NCBI RefSeq assembly: GCF_963924675.1
Contig: NC_089234.1
Location: forward strand, 57,206,909 to 57,270,908
Length of the DNA: 64,000 nt
Direction: 5' to 3'
Source: Phocoena phocoena
Taxonomy: Eukaryota; Chordata; Mammalia; Artiodactyla; Phocoenidae
Positions within the stretch are counted from its first letter, which is position 1. Each line of letters starts with the position of its first letter. The notes under the pieces are model-generated. The model was not told the origin of the DNA. It was given only the letters and a program-made list of their open reading frames with translations, and did not search any database. A program made the translations under genes and the position numbers. Positions 1-11,881 of this stretch are shown here, one piece after another.

Positions 1-885
1 TCTGGTTTATAGTCACAGAACTGTCCTCCTAATTCCACTATTTTGATCATTTTACGTATGGAGAGAACATGTGCTTGAATCCAGAACTACTTGTCGAAGA
101 ACAGATTTTAAAAGGAAACAAAACATAAGGCTATGCCAACAGAGGCTGGCTTGAAATTAACTCTCACACTGATATAAAGAAAGTTAATTAGTTCAATCCA
201 GCTGATGTCTGATTTTATTAAATGTTAGAAATTAAATGAAGGTTTTAAAATAAATAAATCAAAGAAAACATTTCCTGTCTACCCCAACCCCTCAATTTTT
301 TCCCTCTGGATCGTGTGTTAATTGGAGGGTTTCCAAAGGGAGGGATAGAACGTTTCTTAACATCCAGTCCTTGAGAGTCCAGTAACGTATTTTCCACATA
401 ATAGATATAAATAATGAACACAGGGCCACATTAATTTTAATTCCCATTAAATATGGTTTCTGGGTTGAGTTTATTTGTAACACGTTCCTTCTCTGTGCTA
501 TTTCACTCCTCCCCACCATGTCACTATTTGGCTTGAAATTTCACAATATGGAAATGAAAAAAAACAAACCTGATCCTAATTATCTCCTGCAGGATCATAA
601 AAATAACATTAATAAAATGTGGTAAATATCAGAGCTGATCATTACCAGGCCCGACTGCCAGAAAATGAAATGCAGCAGCATCCCAAAGCAGGAAGGATTA
701 AAGCCCACCCGCCACCATGAAACACACACACATTAGCATATTTGCTCTGTAAGCAGATTTAACAGTAATAATAAAGTTGTCTTTAATCTGAACTGGACAA
801 AAATTTCAAATGTGCATGGATATGCACAGAATCCCTGGCATCTGTGTGTACACTGCATTCTATTTTTCAAAGCAGTGTCACACCC
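1..885. other. Repeat-poor AT-rich stretch, possible conserved noncoding DNA
   Basis: No recognisable interspersed repeat and no convincing coding frame. The sequence is AT-rich with many ATTA/TAAT homeodomain-type cores, for example around 185-235 and 425-450, and around 725-770 a CATTAGCATATT stretch. That composition is common in mammalian developmental noncoding elements, but conservation itself cannot be judged from one sequence. Confidence 0.3.
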
Positions 886-1050
886 ACTATTTCATTTTTG
901 TATCCCCATCACCCTCACTCAGAGGTACAACAGGTCTCATTCCAGCCGACAACAGGGGTTGAAAGGAGAAAGATGCAACCTTCCTGGATTGACCTCGTGA
1001 GTCAGCAAACTGAGGTTGGAACCCGAGCCTTCTGGCACCCGGCTCTATGA
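886..1050 (-). repeat. Probable MIR SINE fragment, antisense
   Basis: The order 'tatccccatca ... cagcaaactgaggttggaacccgagcc' matches the reverse complement of the MIR core and head (oligo-rich 'aaactgagg' followed by 'gaaccc'). Decayed, with edges uncertain by tens of bases. Confidence 0.45.
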
Positions 1051-1798
1051 CCTCCTTATTAAAATTACCTTTCTTTTGGATAAACCACACAGGCACAGTG
1101 ACAAGGTCTTCCTAGTCATGGTATGAAAGGTAAAGGACAAAGCCATCATTAGTAAGAAGAAAAGGTAAATAAGATGTCTTACCAGGGACTGAAGGACAGA
1201 CAAAGTAGATGTTAACCAGCAGCTGACGTGGGAAACACGCAGTATTCTCTGCACAGCTTTGTTCTATGACAAGGGTTACAAACACATTCATACAGGTAGG
1301 ACAGCTCAAAAAAGTGTATTAGGTAATGTCAGAGGCAGAGGAACTTGATTGGCCAGTGTGTGATGCTACATCTGTATTACTCTATTCATATAAATAAGAC
1401 CCTAAATGCCAGGATGTCAAAGTCAAAGGTAAACTTCGGTTCCTGCTATGGAATGTCCAATACATAAAATATTAATATACTTAAGGAAATTCAAGTACAT
1501 TATCAACTATTGACAGGTACTTATGGCTGTAAGAAGATGAGCAAAAGGCATTAGCCTAAATAAATTAGTAGATATAACAGCATGTCAGCTGGGCTCTAAT
1601 GAAATAATTCCCTAATTGGTCTTCCCTGAATCCCACAGCAGTCTCCATTAGGTCTTCATGTACAATCCATACATCAATAACAGGGTGTTTCTATATCTAG
1701 GTCCACGGACCAGCCCCTTTGCTGGCCATTAGTGTCCCTTAGGAAATTGGAATAAATGGGGGGCAATTTGAAATTAGGAGAAAACAAAGTCACATTAT
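1051..1798. other. Unique sequence, nothing recognised
   Basis: No repeat family, RNA gene or coding exon was recognised. Small open frames on the minus strand lack splice context and look like chance. Confidence 0.5.
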
Positions 1799-1885
1799 TG
1801 CACAAGGAATAGTATTTAAAAAAATGTGAGCCCAGGGCCTGATACAGTTCTTTCATCAATAAACATCAGTTTGAGTGAATGTATT
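1799..1885 (+). repeat. L2 3' end fragment
   Basis: 'cccagggcctgatacag' followed by 'caataaacatcagtttgagtg' resembles the conserved 3' end of LINE-2 (the 'gcctggcacatag ... caataaatatttgttga' region). Short and degenerate. Confidence 0.5.
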
Positions 1886-1995
1886 TTTCTGAAGGTATAG
1901 GATGCAGACTGGAAGACAAAAGGGCCTTACAAAACCATTGGAATTAGCTACTTAGCTACTCATCTAGGACAGAAACTAGTTTATCATTTGTGTTT

Positions 1996-2699
1996 AAAAA
2001 ACTGGCTGGGCAATCTCACTCCTGGGCATATGTCTGAAGAAAACCATAATTCAAAAAGATATATGCACCCCAATGTTCACTGCAGCACTAATCACAATAG
2101 CCAAGACATAAAAACAACAAAAATGTCCACTGACAGATGAATGGATAAAGAAGATGTGGTATATATATATACAATGGAATACTACTCAGCCATAAAAACA
2201 AAATGAAATAATGCCATTTGCAGCTACATGGATAGACCTAGAGATTATCATACTGAGTGAACGTTAAGTCAGAAAGAGAAAGACAAATACCATATGATAT
2301 CACTTATATGTGGAATCTAAAATATGACCCAAATGAATTTATCTACAAAACAGAAACAGACTCACCGACATAGAGAACAGACTTGCGGTTGCCAAGGGGA
2401 AGGGTTGGACTGGGAGTTTGGGACTAGCAGATGCAGACTATTATATATAGAATGGATAAACAACAAGGTCCTACTGTGTAGCACAGGGAACTATATTCAG
2501 TATCCTGTGATAAACCGAAATGGAAAAGAATGTGAAAAAGAATATATAAATGTATAACTGAGTCACCTTGCTCTGCAGCAGAAATTAACACAATGTTGTA
2601 AATCAACTATACTTCAATAAAAGAAACTGAAACAAAAAATAGAAGAAAACAGAATCCCAGAAGAAAAAAAAAAAACCAGAAACAAAAAAACTGGCTGGG
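1996..2699 (+). mobile_element. 5'-truncated LINE-1 with perfect 15-bp target-site duplication
   Basis: A LINE-1 3' end in sense orientation. It carries the tail of ORF2 (from about 2011, with the 'caatggaatactactcagccataaaaa' region near 2170-2200), the 3' UTR, an AATAAA signal at 2616-2621 and an A-rich tail to 2690. It is flanked by the same 15 bases, AAAAAACTGGCTGGG, at 1996-2010 and 2685-2699. The first cut falls at a TT/AAAAAA site, the classic target of the L1 endonuclease. The divergence (broken ORF2 remnant, 'ta' expansion near 2160) suggests a moderately old subfamily. It encodes nothing functional. Confidence 0.93.
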
Positions 2700-2800
2700 G
2701 ATCTACATCCCTGTAGACATGCCTGGGGTGGTGCCCTTGGAGAAGTGTTGCCCATACCATATTGACATTTCAGAATTCTGATCTTGACAATCAAATAGTC

Positions 2801-2988
2801 CAGTGGGTCTCAAACTTCAGTGTAAAACAGAACCGCCTGGAGGGCTTGAGAAAACACTAACTTCTGAGCCTCACCTCTAGAGTTTCTGATTCAGTACGTC
2901 TGGAGTGGGGCCGAAGAATCTGCATTTTAACAAGTTCCTGGGTGATCCTGATGCTGCTGGTCTGGGGACCCCACTTGGAGAACTACTG
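2801..2988 (+). mobile_element. MER5A, non-autonomous hAT-Charlie DNA transposon
   Basis: Essentially full length at 188 bp. It begins CAGTGGGTCTCAAACTT and ends GGAGAACTACTG, which are imperfect inverted terminal repeats. The interior has the diagnostic run 'gtttctgattcagta' and 'gatgctgctggtc'. MER5A has no coding capacity and was moved in trans by a Charlie transposase early in mammalian history. The 8-bp target duplication is no longer clear. Confidence 0.92.
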
Positions 2989-2994
2989 CTCTAG

Positions 2995-3070
2995 CCCAAC
3001 ATCCTCATTTTAGAGGGGTAGAAACCCAGGCCCAGAGGAGGGAAGTGATTTGCTCTTGGGGCCAGTCTTC
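2995..3070 (-). repeat. MIR fragment, antisense
   Basis: 'catcctcattttagaggggtagaaacccaggcccagaggagggaagtgatttgctcttgg' matches the reverse complement of the MIR core (cattttacagatgaggaaactgaggc...). Confidence 0.6.
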
Positions 3071-3105
3071 ACTGGCTCACTTCCAAGTGCCTGATGAATC
3101 CTTTT

Positions 3106-3565
3106 TGTTACCAGTTGAATTATATCCCCCACCAAATTCAGAGTTCAAAGTCCTAATCTCCAGGACCCTCAAAATGTAATCTTATTTGGAAATAGGGTCG
3201 TTGCAGATGTCATTAGTTAAGATGAGGGATTAGGGTGGGTCCTAACCCAATATGACTAGTGTCCTTATAAAAAGGGGAAATTTGGAAACAGACTTGCAAC
3301 ACAGAGAGAATGCCATGTGAACATGAATGCAGAGATTGGGGAGATGCATCTACCAGCCAAAGCATGCCAAAGATTGCTGGCAAACCATCAGAATCTAGGG
3401 GAGAGGCAGGTAACAGACTCTCCCTCACAATCCTCAGAGGAACCAACACCGTCCACACCTTGACTCTGAACTTCTCTCCTCCAGAACTGTGAGAGAATTA
3501 AGTTTGTTGCTTGCGTCACCCAGTTCGGGGTATTTTGTTATGGCAGCCCTATCAAACCAATACTT
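3106..3565 (+). repeat. Solo LTR of the MLT1 (ERVL-MaLR) type
   Basis: Starts TGTTA and runs about 460 bp through family landmarks: 'cttatttggaaatagggtc', 'gggtcctaacccaatatgactagtgtccttataa', 'cctccagaactgtgaga' and 'ttttgttatggcagccctat'. These are characteristic of MLT1 LTRs. No internal retroviral sequence adjoins it, so it is a solo LTR left after recombination. There is no coding potential. The subfamily letter cannot be given by eye. Confidence 0.85.
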
Positions 3566-3794
3566 TTTTATAGGAGACCATCAGAGGGAAGTCCAAGGCT
3601 CACCTGAGAGGATGTTATGAAGGAGTCCCAGTCCTGTCTCTCTTCCACTTCCAAGGAGGATTCTCTACACCCCTCAACTGAGGACCAGGGACTCTCTTGT
3701 GTGACCAAGTCTGTACCCAAGACTCAGCTCTAACAGGGGTGGACTCTGCACTAACCTCTCACTCAAGCCATGTGGCGAGAGGTCTCAGGGACCC

Positions 3795-4165
3795 TTCAAC
3801 ACGTTCACACTCTGACCCAGCATTTCTATTTCTAGGGCTTCAAACTAAAGAAACCCAAACCCATACAGGGGGGACTACATGTACCTGTGAAGTGAACAAC
3901 AGTGAAACAAGATGAAACAAAACCTTGCTCCAAGGAGATTATGTAGTCATTGAAGTACTTTTCATTAGGAGTATATAATTATATGGAAAACACATATGCT
4001 ATAAAATCAAGTAAAAAGTCAAGATATAAAATACTATATATATTAAAAAAGTCAAATAACACTGGAAAGAAATATATCAAAATATTAAGAGTTTTTAATT
4101 CGGGGGCTGGCAAGACCGTTGCAACTATTTTTCTTCTCTCTACTTTGCTTTTTCTTTAAAAAGCA
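3795..4165 (+). repeat. Old LINE-1 (L1M-type) 3' fragment
   Basis: 'ctgacccagcatttctatttctagg' resembles the ORF2 tail of old LINE-1. 'ctggaaagaaatatatcaaaatattaagag' near 4060-4092 resembles the ORF2/3' UTR region. Heavily decayed and probably interrupted. Confidence 0.65.
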
Positions 4166-6710
4166 TCAATTATTTTCATAAGAGAGAAGGTACCTTAGGG
4201 ATGGGTGAACCACTTCCCAAGATTCACAGCTTCTCATTTTTCATCTTGGCTCCCATGTTTCTCACACAACGACATCACCGAAAATCTGCCAAAGGTTTGA
4301 CAATTTGCCCCTACAAGGAGGAAGGTCCTTTTCAGTTTGGAGACTAGGTTTATTAAAAACCACTTTTTTCTCCATTAAAGAAACCTCCAGTTAGAAGGAC
4401 TGTGAAATTCTACAAAATTCTCCCTTTTCTGTCCCTGGTGACTGAGGTAAATTTCTGTCTTCAAATCTCTCCAAGTAGTTCTCCCATGAAGAACAATACC
4501 CACATTTGTCATCCTTGTCTCTTCAGCTGCTTTCTTTTCTGTAAACAGTTTTGTTTTTGTTTTGGGGGGGTTTTTTTGGGTTGTTTTAACATCACTGCTG
4601 TACTACCCAAAATTCAGTAGCTGGGGTTCGACTTGGGTTAAAGCATGTCCTCTTTTAAATATGACTATCCATGGGAAATTTGAAGTGGACAGATGTTCAC
4701 ACTTTAGTACGAATTAGCTTCAGAGCTCTGTTTTCCTCCTACTACCCAGCTGAGACAATTAAACTGAAGAAACAAAGTTTTGAAGGGATGATGAATGAAA
4801 GTGAGTTTGCAGTATGTGGGCATTTGTGAAGAGAGGTCACTGGCCAGGACAGGGCATTGGGCATTTGAGAAATACAGTAGCAGAGAACAGGAAGGAGGGA
4901 AGATGGTGACGGGGATGTAGCAAAGGTAAACTAAACCTAAACCTGAGTCAGAGTTCGGATGCATGGCCCCACTTGAATAGCCTTAAATCCCACCTTCCCG
5001 TTTTTTTTTTTTTTTTGCGAAAGGAGAATTTCTGCTATAGTTTGTAACTAACGTTCAAAGTAAACAGAAGCACCTTGACTGTGTTTAAATTACATGAAAA
5101 ACAAACGCTCTTAAACAGGCAGGGTTTTGAGATTCCTTTGGTACTGAATACTGATCATTAACAAGTTGGACGTGAGTTGAATGATGTTAGTCATTTCACA
5201 TGTATAAGCAAATGTGTGAAAGGCATATATATACATACACGTGTGGGTGTGTTTAAGTGTGTAAGTAATAGGTTTTCATAATTACTTAGCTGAGTTCTTA
5301 ACCTGACAAAGAATTCAGAGGGCAAGGGTAGCAAACTCGTTTGAAATGTACGCAAAAAATGTGCACGTGCATGCCCGTTTCTAGGCAGAGGGTCCATGGC
5401 AGGGTCCGTGGCTTTGACCATACTCCCAGGGGCAGGAGTTAACCGTGGTGGGGATGGATGTTCTGACTCAAACTTTCATGTTGCACACCCCAGCTGCTCA
5501 CACAGGAGGTGCCCCACAACGAGCAGGAAAACTCAACCGTGCTGGCCAGAACACAGAACTCCCCGACACAGGGAGATGCTGCAGGAGGTCTGCCACTGCA
5601 GGGACCTCCTCCCCGTTTCCAGCCAGTTCCTCCAGGGAGAGTGGGGAAATGGGGCAGGGCGGGGCTTCTGCCTGGGTTTGCTCAAAGACCCTTTTGATCC
5701 CAAGGAAGCAAACAAGTTGCTGATATTCTCAGATTTTCCACTGACCCCCTGAAGACAGATCTGTTCTCTTTCCAAATGTGCTCCCAGCTCTACAATCAAG
5801 TGGCAAGTTCTACTTCCCTCCTACACGTTTCTTGTTTCATAAAACTTCAGCTATGCAAACATTTTTTAAAAGTAAAAAACTCTCCGTATTTTAGAGAAAT
5901 CAGGCTGGTCTTTTTAACTTGAATTCCCTGGGGGTGCTACGGGCTCAGACACATTTTCTATCTCCAGGGGAAGACAACAGTCACTGATGTGCAAAACGAT
6001 AAGCCAAAACCAACACAAAGGCCTGCGATGATAAACTCACTCTTGTGAATTTTCTAAGGGAGGAATATGAGCAAACACATTTTATAATGTTTCCAACAAG
6101 ATAACCGGAAAATTGAATTGACCAGAATCCCCCACTCACAAAGCATCCCAGTTAAAAATGGCACACCTAGTTATAGACCCAATCAATTCCGGCTTCATTT
6201 AACGTTTGCTCACAGCAAAGGGAAGGTGTGACAAAGAGAGTCAGGCTCTGCCGTGAGCAAGAAGCCAAGGTGTCCCTCACACAGCCCTCGGGACCGACGC
6301 CCAACCCCTGCTCTCCTCCTCCCCGCCCTCCCCTCGCATCAGCACCAGCCACAGCCCTAAAAACGCATTTCCGGCACCAGTATCATCTTCAGCAAGGCGT
6401 GCAGGCTCCAGTTTTCAGTTTATAAACCTGTAACTCGGATCCCATCTCCTTTTTGCCCTCTGCACAAGCCCATAAACATCCCCGGCTCTGGCTCATGACG
6501 GGTTCTTTCCTCTAATGGAAGCTCCCTCCTGGATATCCCAAAAGAGAAAGATGTGTCTGGTAAGTGGGAGAGGTCAAACCCGAGCACGGCAATTTATTAC
6601 ATATACTGCGACCAGATGGATCTAACTCATCCATCAAAGCCCTCGTCATCCTCATCACATTAGCTTCTTATAAAAGCCTCCTGCCCCCTCGCAGGCCGGC
6701 TCTGCCACTT
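4166..6710. other. Unique sequence with T-runs; no gene recognised
   Basis: Mixed unique sequence. Homopolymer T runs occur at 4564-4580 and 5001-5017. A moderately GC-rich patch at 5390-5760 has overlapping open frames of up to 118 codons on both strands, but no splice context or recognisable protein pattern. An alternating purine-pyrimidine stretch lies at 5225-5262. Confidence 0.5.
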
Positions 6711-6748
6711 CTCTCCTCCTCTCTCTCTCTCTCTCTCTCTCTCTCCCC
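6711..6748. repeat. (CT)n microsatellite
   Basis: Uninterrupted CT dinucleotides at 6721-6745 with CT-rich flanks. Confidence 0.95.
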
Positions 6749-7090
6749 CTCTTGTTCTCTTCCCTCTCATGCGCTTTCAGGAAAATGAACCCTCTCTAAC
6801 TCCATTGCTGTTCTCCTTAAATCATGGCTACCCATCACTCCGTGGCTATTTTTAAACTTTACTTTTTATCAATACTCATCCTGTAGCTCAGGGAGATATT
6901 AAAACTGTACTGGGGCAAGGAAGGGCGTTTCTGACACTTGCTCCCTCATTCATCAGTTCCTCATAGGCCCGTTGGTGACAATGAAAAGATTTCACAATAC
7001 CGTGCGGCAGAAACTCATTCTCCTGCTCATCTATCATGCTCAGCCTAGCAGCAGTGCTACTGACCTAATCTGCAATGCCTCAGTACTCAC

Positions 7091-7289
7091 TGGAGATTTC
7101 GTAAAGGCACCCTTCATTGTTGTCCGTAACAAAGAAGAGGTCTGGGCCATTCGATAAGGAGGCTAAATGGTGCACGGATTCATGAAATATTCCTCCATCT
7201 CCCCGAGTCCTGGGTTCAAAGACTGCGTGGCGGGTGTAGCCAAGCGTCCTCTCACAGGCTGAACTCAGCACAGCCCACTCATGGTTCAG
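7091..7289 (-). CDS. Candidate internal coding exon, product not recognised
   Basis: On the minus strand a pyrimidine-containing tract ends ...CACTTTTAG just before 7289, and the strong donor GTGAGTAC follows at 7090. The 199 nt between them are open in one frame only, entering at phase 0 (an in-frame TAG ends at the acceptor) and leaving at phase 1. They would encode 66 residues starting L-N-H-E-W-A and including DGGIFHES, SNGPDLFFVTDN and GCLYEIS. The other two frames contain stops. The segment keeps eight CpGs, more than the surrounding sequence, which fits selection. I do not recognise the protein. The 'LFFVTDN...GCLYEI' stretch resembles a beta-propeller blade, but that is only an impression. 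No matching neighbouring exon was found, so it may also be a chance frame. Confidence 0.35.
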
Positions 7290-7394
7290 CTAAAAGTGTT
7301 CAGATACAAAGAACATGGCCTGGGGCACAAAAGAAAGAAGGCCCCCCAAATTGTGGGTGCCGTCCCCCCCCACCCCGATCCCTTTCTTCCCTCA

Positions 7395-7560
7395 TTCAAT
7401 GATGTGTTCTTTCCTTTAGAAAACATTTCTTAAATACCTATTATGGACTAAGTTCTAGGATAAACATTGGGGTCATAAAGGTGAGAGGTATAAATGCTGG
7501 CTACAAAGAGCTCACTGCTGAGTGAAACGGCAGGCAAAACGCAAACTGCTAACTGTCCCC
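7395..7560 (-). repeat. L2 fragment, antisense
   Basis: 'aaaacatttcttaaatacctattatggactaagttctagga' followed by 'gagctcactgctgagtg' matches the reverse complement of the L2 3' end. Confidence 0.65.
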
Positions 7561-7841
7561 AACACATTCCCCGCCTTCTCCCTTTCAGTAGCAGAATTCC
7601 CCCTGAATGGCAGCAGGATGCATGGCAGTCCAGCTAGAGCCTACATCTCCCAGCGACCCTTCAGCTCTGTGCTGCTGTGTGACTAAGATCAAGCCAGCAG
7701 CCTATCAGTAACGTGTTGTGTGCAAAGGTGATGTCACATCCTGCAAGAGGAAGCTGGCTATGCCTCCCTTCTTCCCATGGAATGGAGCACATCATGATGC
7801 TGGTGCGCCAGCTCTGGCCATGAAGACAAGGCCAACTGGTT

Positions 7842-8071
7842 AAAGAATGGCAGAGCAGGTCTTCCCTGGTGGCGCAGTGGTTGAGGGTCCGCCTGCCGAT
7901 GCAGGGGACGCGGGTTCGTGCGCCAGTCCGGGAAGATCCCACATGCTGCGGAGCGGCTGGGCCCGTGAGCCATGGCCGCTGAGCCTGCGCGTCCAGAGCC
8001 TGTGCTCTGCAATGGGAGAGGCCACGGCAGTGAGAGGCCCGCGTACCGCAAAAAAAAAGAATGGCAGAGCA
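7842..8071 (+). mobile_element. CHR-family tRNA-derived SINE with 16-bp target duplication
   Basis: Body 7858-8055, flanked by AAAGAATGGCAGAGCA at 7842-7857 and 8056-8071 (the A tail overlaps the second copy). The head is tRNA-related. A perfect RNA polymerase III A box TGGCGCAGTGG lies at 7870-7880, and a B-box-like GGTTCGTGCGC at 7913-7923. The B box differs from the usual ...GTGCCC by one base. The body ends 'gcgtaccgca' plus a short A run. This family is characteristic of cetaceans and their close relatives. The perfect duplication and low divergence mark a fairly recent insertion mobilised by LINE-1. Confidence 0.94.
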
Positions 8072-8529
8072 ACCAGGAAGGAGGAGCCTGGGGCCCTGAA
8101 TGACCTCAGGGAGCAGAAAGACTGACAGTATTAGATGACTCTGAACTGGCTATGGCAGTGACCCAAGGCCTGGTAGCTGAGTCAAGACTTATGTGAAGAA
8201 AGGGGACTCAGACATCCACAATTTCCACTGTGACCTTCAGATGATGAAGCCCAGAGAGGAAAAGGGCCACCTCTAAGGTTCTTAAGTGTTCTGCAGCTGA
8301 CATCAGCCCATTTAAACGCCCAGGATGAGGACAAACAAGAGGCAATTCTGAGACCCCAGCAGACAAACACAGTAAGGACTCCTGATTTCTTTCAGTTTAC
8401 AGACCGTTTACCCCTTACCCTCCAGCTGTTCCTTGCTAATAAATCAAATGAACTCCACTCCAGAATGTTGCAGTTCCTACTAGTTCACAGTGAGCATTCT
8501 GCTGGCCACTCACATCGTCTTTAAACTAG

Positions 8530-8650
8530 TCCTATTTCAGATTTCTGTCCTCTCCCTGGAATGAAAAGGTAAGCTCCCTGAGGGTCAAGACCACATCTTC
8601 AGCTTCTCTCCTGTGCATAACTCAGCAAGCCACAGGCACTCAAAAAACAG
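8530..8650 (+). repeat. L2 3' end fragment
   Basis: 'aaggtaagctccctgagggtcaagaccacatc' and 'cacaggcactcaaaaaacag' follow the order of the L2 3' end (gtaagctccttgagggcaggga ... gcactcaataaat). Confidence 0.7.
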
Positions 8651-8744
8651 GAGCCAACTTACAAAGAAATGGGAAACCAAAGCAATGCAATGAAGGAGGC
8701 ACTGTGCAAATTTTGTAGAAATAAAACACGTGTGCTGCCATCGA

Positions 8745-8880
8745 CACGTGAGGTGCTATGGTTCGATGCTCCCATTACACAGATATAGAAACAGAGAACC
8801 CCAAGGCAGGTGAATGCTGACACTGAGGTCTCACAGCTAGTTAATGGCAAATACGCTACAAATAGATGGTCTCGTGTATT
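8745..8880 (-). repeat. MIR fragment, antisense
   Basis: 'cccattacacagatatagaaacagagaac' and 'ctcacagctagttaatggca' correspond to the reverse complement of the MIR core and head. Confidence 0.7.
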
Positions 8881-9489
8881 CTTTTTGCTACAGCAGAATA
8901 CCAAGTGAGGCCATTTTACACATACCCAAGGCACCTTCTCCAAACACTTTTGGTCCTAAACCTCACCTCTGAACCCACTCCTCTGTCTGACCACAAATTC
9001 CAGCTGAGAGCTCAGGGGCACGTGAGGTGGTAGAGAGCAGCTGTGTGTGGAGTGGAGAGGCTGAGGCACACGACTAGCATAGCTTTAATCCAGGTCAGGC
9101 TCGTGACTCATCCTCCTGGATTCAAATCTAGAGGTACCTTAGCAACTGTGAATTTAAAAAGGCACCAATTACTCTAGCCAATCACCATGCCAAAACTCCC
9201 AATTTCCGCTTCTTCCAGTAAAATATTCCTACTTTATAAGATAACTAATGTGTAATACGTAAAAATGTTTTATCTAAAATTACTTGAATCTAATATGCCG
9301 TTGATTTTAATATTCCACGATTTTATATACCACTGAGAAAAACAAAGCTATTAAACTGAAACATAACGCTTTCCAATCACTGTGAATTTTTATTTTATAC
9401 TTATTAAAGTAGTGCTTTTAGACTAAGTTAGACATAGATTTTTATCACTGCCTATCATGGGATAGGCTTCTCGCCACAGAAGTGGATGC

Positions 9490-10130
9490 ACGATTACAGT
9501 CCTAGGACTGCATTCACCCGCCCCGGCCCTCAGCTGGGTTCTACATTCAGGGTATCACAAAGCCAAGATCAAGGTGTTGGTCAGGGTGGCTTTTCATCCA
9601 GCAGCCCTAGGAAAAAAAGCACCTTCCGAGCTCATTCAGGTTACAGGCAAAATCCAGATCCTTGCAGCTATAGACCTGATGTCTCTGATTCCTTCCTGGC
9701 TGCCCGCTGGGCCTCGCTTTCTGCTTCTAGGATCTGCCTGGATACCTTCTCACAAGAGCCTCTCCACCATCAAGGCAGCTACGGCGTGTCAAATCCCTCT
9801 CCTGCTTCAAGTATCTGTGAGGTCCTCTTCTTTGACTAGCTAAAGAGAGGTCTGTGCTTTTAAGGACCATGTGATTAGATCAGGCCCACCTGGAAGATCT
9901 CCCATTTTTAGGGTCTACTGTGCATTATACCCTAACACGATCATGGCAGTGAGATCACATTCGCCATTCTCAGGACTAGGGGGCGAGGGATCTTTGGGGG
10001 CCGTTTGTAGAACCCTGCCTGCCACACTAGCCCCCCTGTGAACTATGGGAGTGACACAAGTAGCCTTCTGGTAAAATCCTTTATTACCTTAAGCTAGATT
10101 AAGTTGGATTTCTGAGCGCTAATATACTAT
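9490..10130. repeat. Probable ancient interspersed repeat, class unresolved
   Basis: Phrases such as 'gatcaggcccacctggaagatctcccatttttaggg' and 'ggatctttgggggccgtttgtagaaccctgcctgccaca' recur in mammalian interspersed repeats, but I cannot assign the family. A 117-codon open frame inside (9486-9839) has no protein-like features and is taken as chance. Confidence 0.45.
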
Positions 10131-11881
10131 GATATTAAGTAGAGCTAGAGACTGACAATATCAAGAATGACCTGACTCGTTTTGACCAATGGGTAGCAGA
10201 GAGCATAATTCTTAAATTAATCTAAATAGAGCTAATTCCAATTCCGCTTGGGAACATAAGCTTTTCAGGAACTAAATGAACAACAGTGAAAATGCAGGAA
10301 GTGTCCAGCAGTGTCTCAAAAATCTGAACAGGAAGCTGGATGTTGCCCACCCACCCTCATACAGGGCTAGCAGAGCCAAGAGCCTAGAACCCCTAAAAGA
10401 TAATTTTCTTAAAAAGAAAATTCCCCAAGATCCATGTTTTACATTCTACACACAACGGGGGGAAGGAACCGTCCAAGCCTCTCGTCAGGGTATCTGCCTC
10501 AGATTATCCTAATTGAATTGGGATAAAATGACCTTCCGCCATCAGACACACTTAGTGAAGCCCCCAATCACCAAGTCTCCCTCACTCATCTGATCTCCCC
10601 AAAACCGTTCCAATATTCTTTGTCACATGTGATCAGAGAGACAGAGCAAAAGATAGGAGACAGAGAAAAAAAGGAGAACACAAACATAGCTGAAGAAAAC
10701 CATTTTAGAATTCCTCTTCAACACTTATCTCCAAAATGGCCCATTTGATTCATGAACATCTCTAATGTATATCATCAGTGACTGAAGGAGTTTTTTTATA
10801 TGATTTTTGACAATTTAACAAGTCCTCCTGACAAATTAAATGGTTGTGTTGACAACTTAACTGTACTGCCAATCAATATTTTCAATTACTTTCATTGTCA
10901 TTCAGAAAAAATACAACACGAGGTCACACAGTGGTAAAACCAAGGAAAAAAATAAAATGAGAGCAATTGGTGGGATGGGGGCGGGAGGCAGAGAAGAAGC
11001 CAACTTTAAGGCATGACACACTATCCTCCACGGTGGGCGTGGGGACCCCAGGGTTTCTGAGACATCTAGAAAATGGTACTTCCCTTGGGGTGACTCTCTC
11101 GGGCTCTACAATGGAGATTCCCCCATTCCTACAAGCTACTGAAAAGTCATTAGACTTGAGCCACAGACACACAGCATTTTATTAAGAGTCGCTCCTTTTA
11201 GGAATTTGCCAAGCTGCCACCACCGCATCCTCAGTCTCTTGGAAAGGCCCTCCAGGACCGCAGGTAACATTTCTCAGCCTTTTGCAGGGTCGATTGGTCA
11301 GTCTGAAAAATTCAAGTCTGAGAACGCCAAGGCAGAGGTCAACCTTCTTAAGCTTTTCAAAGGGGTAGCAGCAAATCAATATTTTCAAATGTGTATTTAT
11401 CATGCGGGAAGAGAGGTTACCCATGGAGAGCAGAACAAACACACAGAAATCTTCCCGTTTTTCACTGTCCAGAGAGTAGAAATGGAAAAAGATGATCTGG
11501 GGGTTAAAGGCAGATTTCAAGAATGATGATTTTTTTTTTTTTTTAATGCTCTCTCACAGTAAAGAATTTAAAAAGGATTCTTCAGTGATGAGCATCAGCT
11601 CTTGAGTCAAGGAGAATGATGGGGAAGCATCCCAGGGCCTTGTGACTTTTGGCCTCTCCATCTCTAGAGGTTGCCTGACCACAAGAACAGAACATAAATC
11701 TCTCGTCTCTCCAGGTTTGCCTCCTCTGAGTAGCTGCCTGGGCTGTCTCTCCGCCTGCCACAGGCTGTCCTCTCAGGGGCCCTTAGACCCCCCTCCTCCA
11801 GGAAGCTTCCTCTGATTGCACTGGCCCTGCATGCTCTCTCTCTTTCCAAGCTCCCCTGGTAACTTACTGTCTTCACCCCCT

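Noticed and set aside
7858..7935. A tRNA gene, suggested by A and B box-like sequences
   Set aside because: It is the tRNA-derived head of a SINE with a target-site duplication and A tail. No cloverleaf could be supported.
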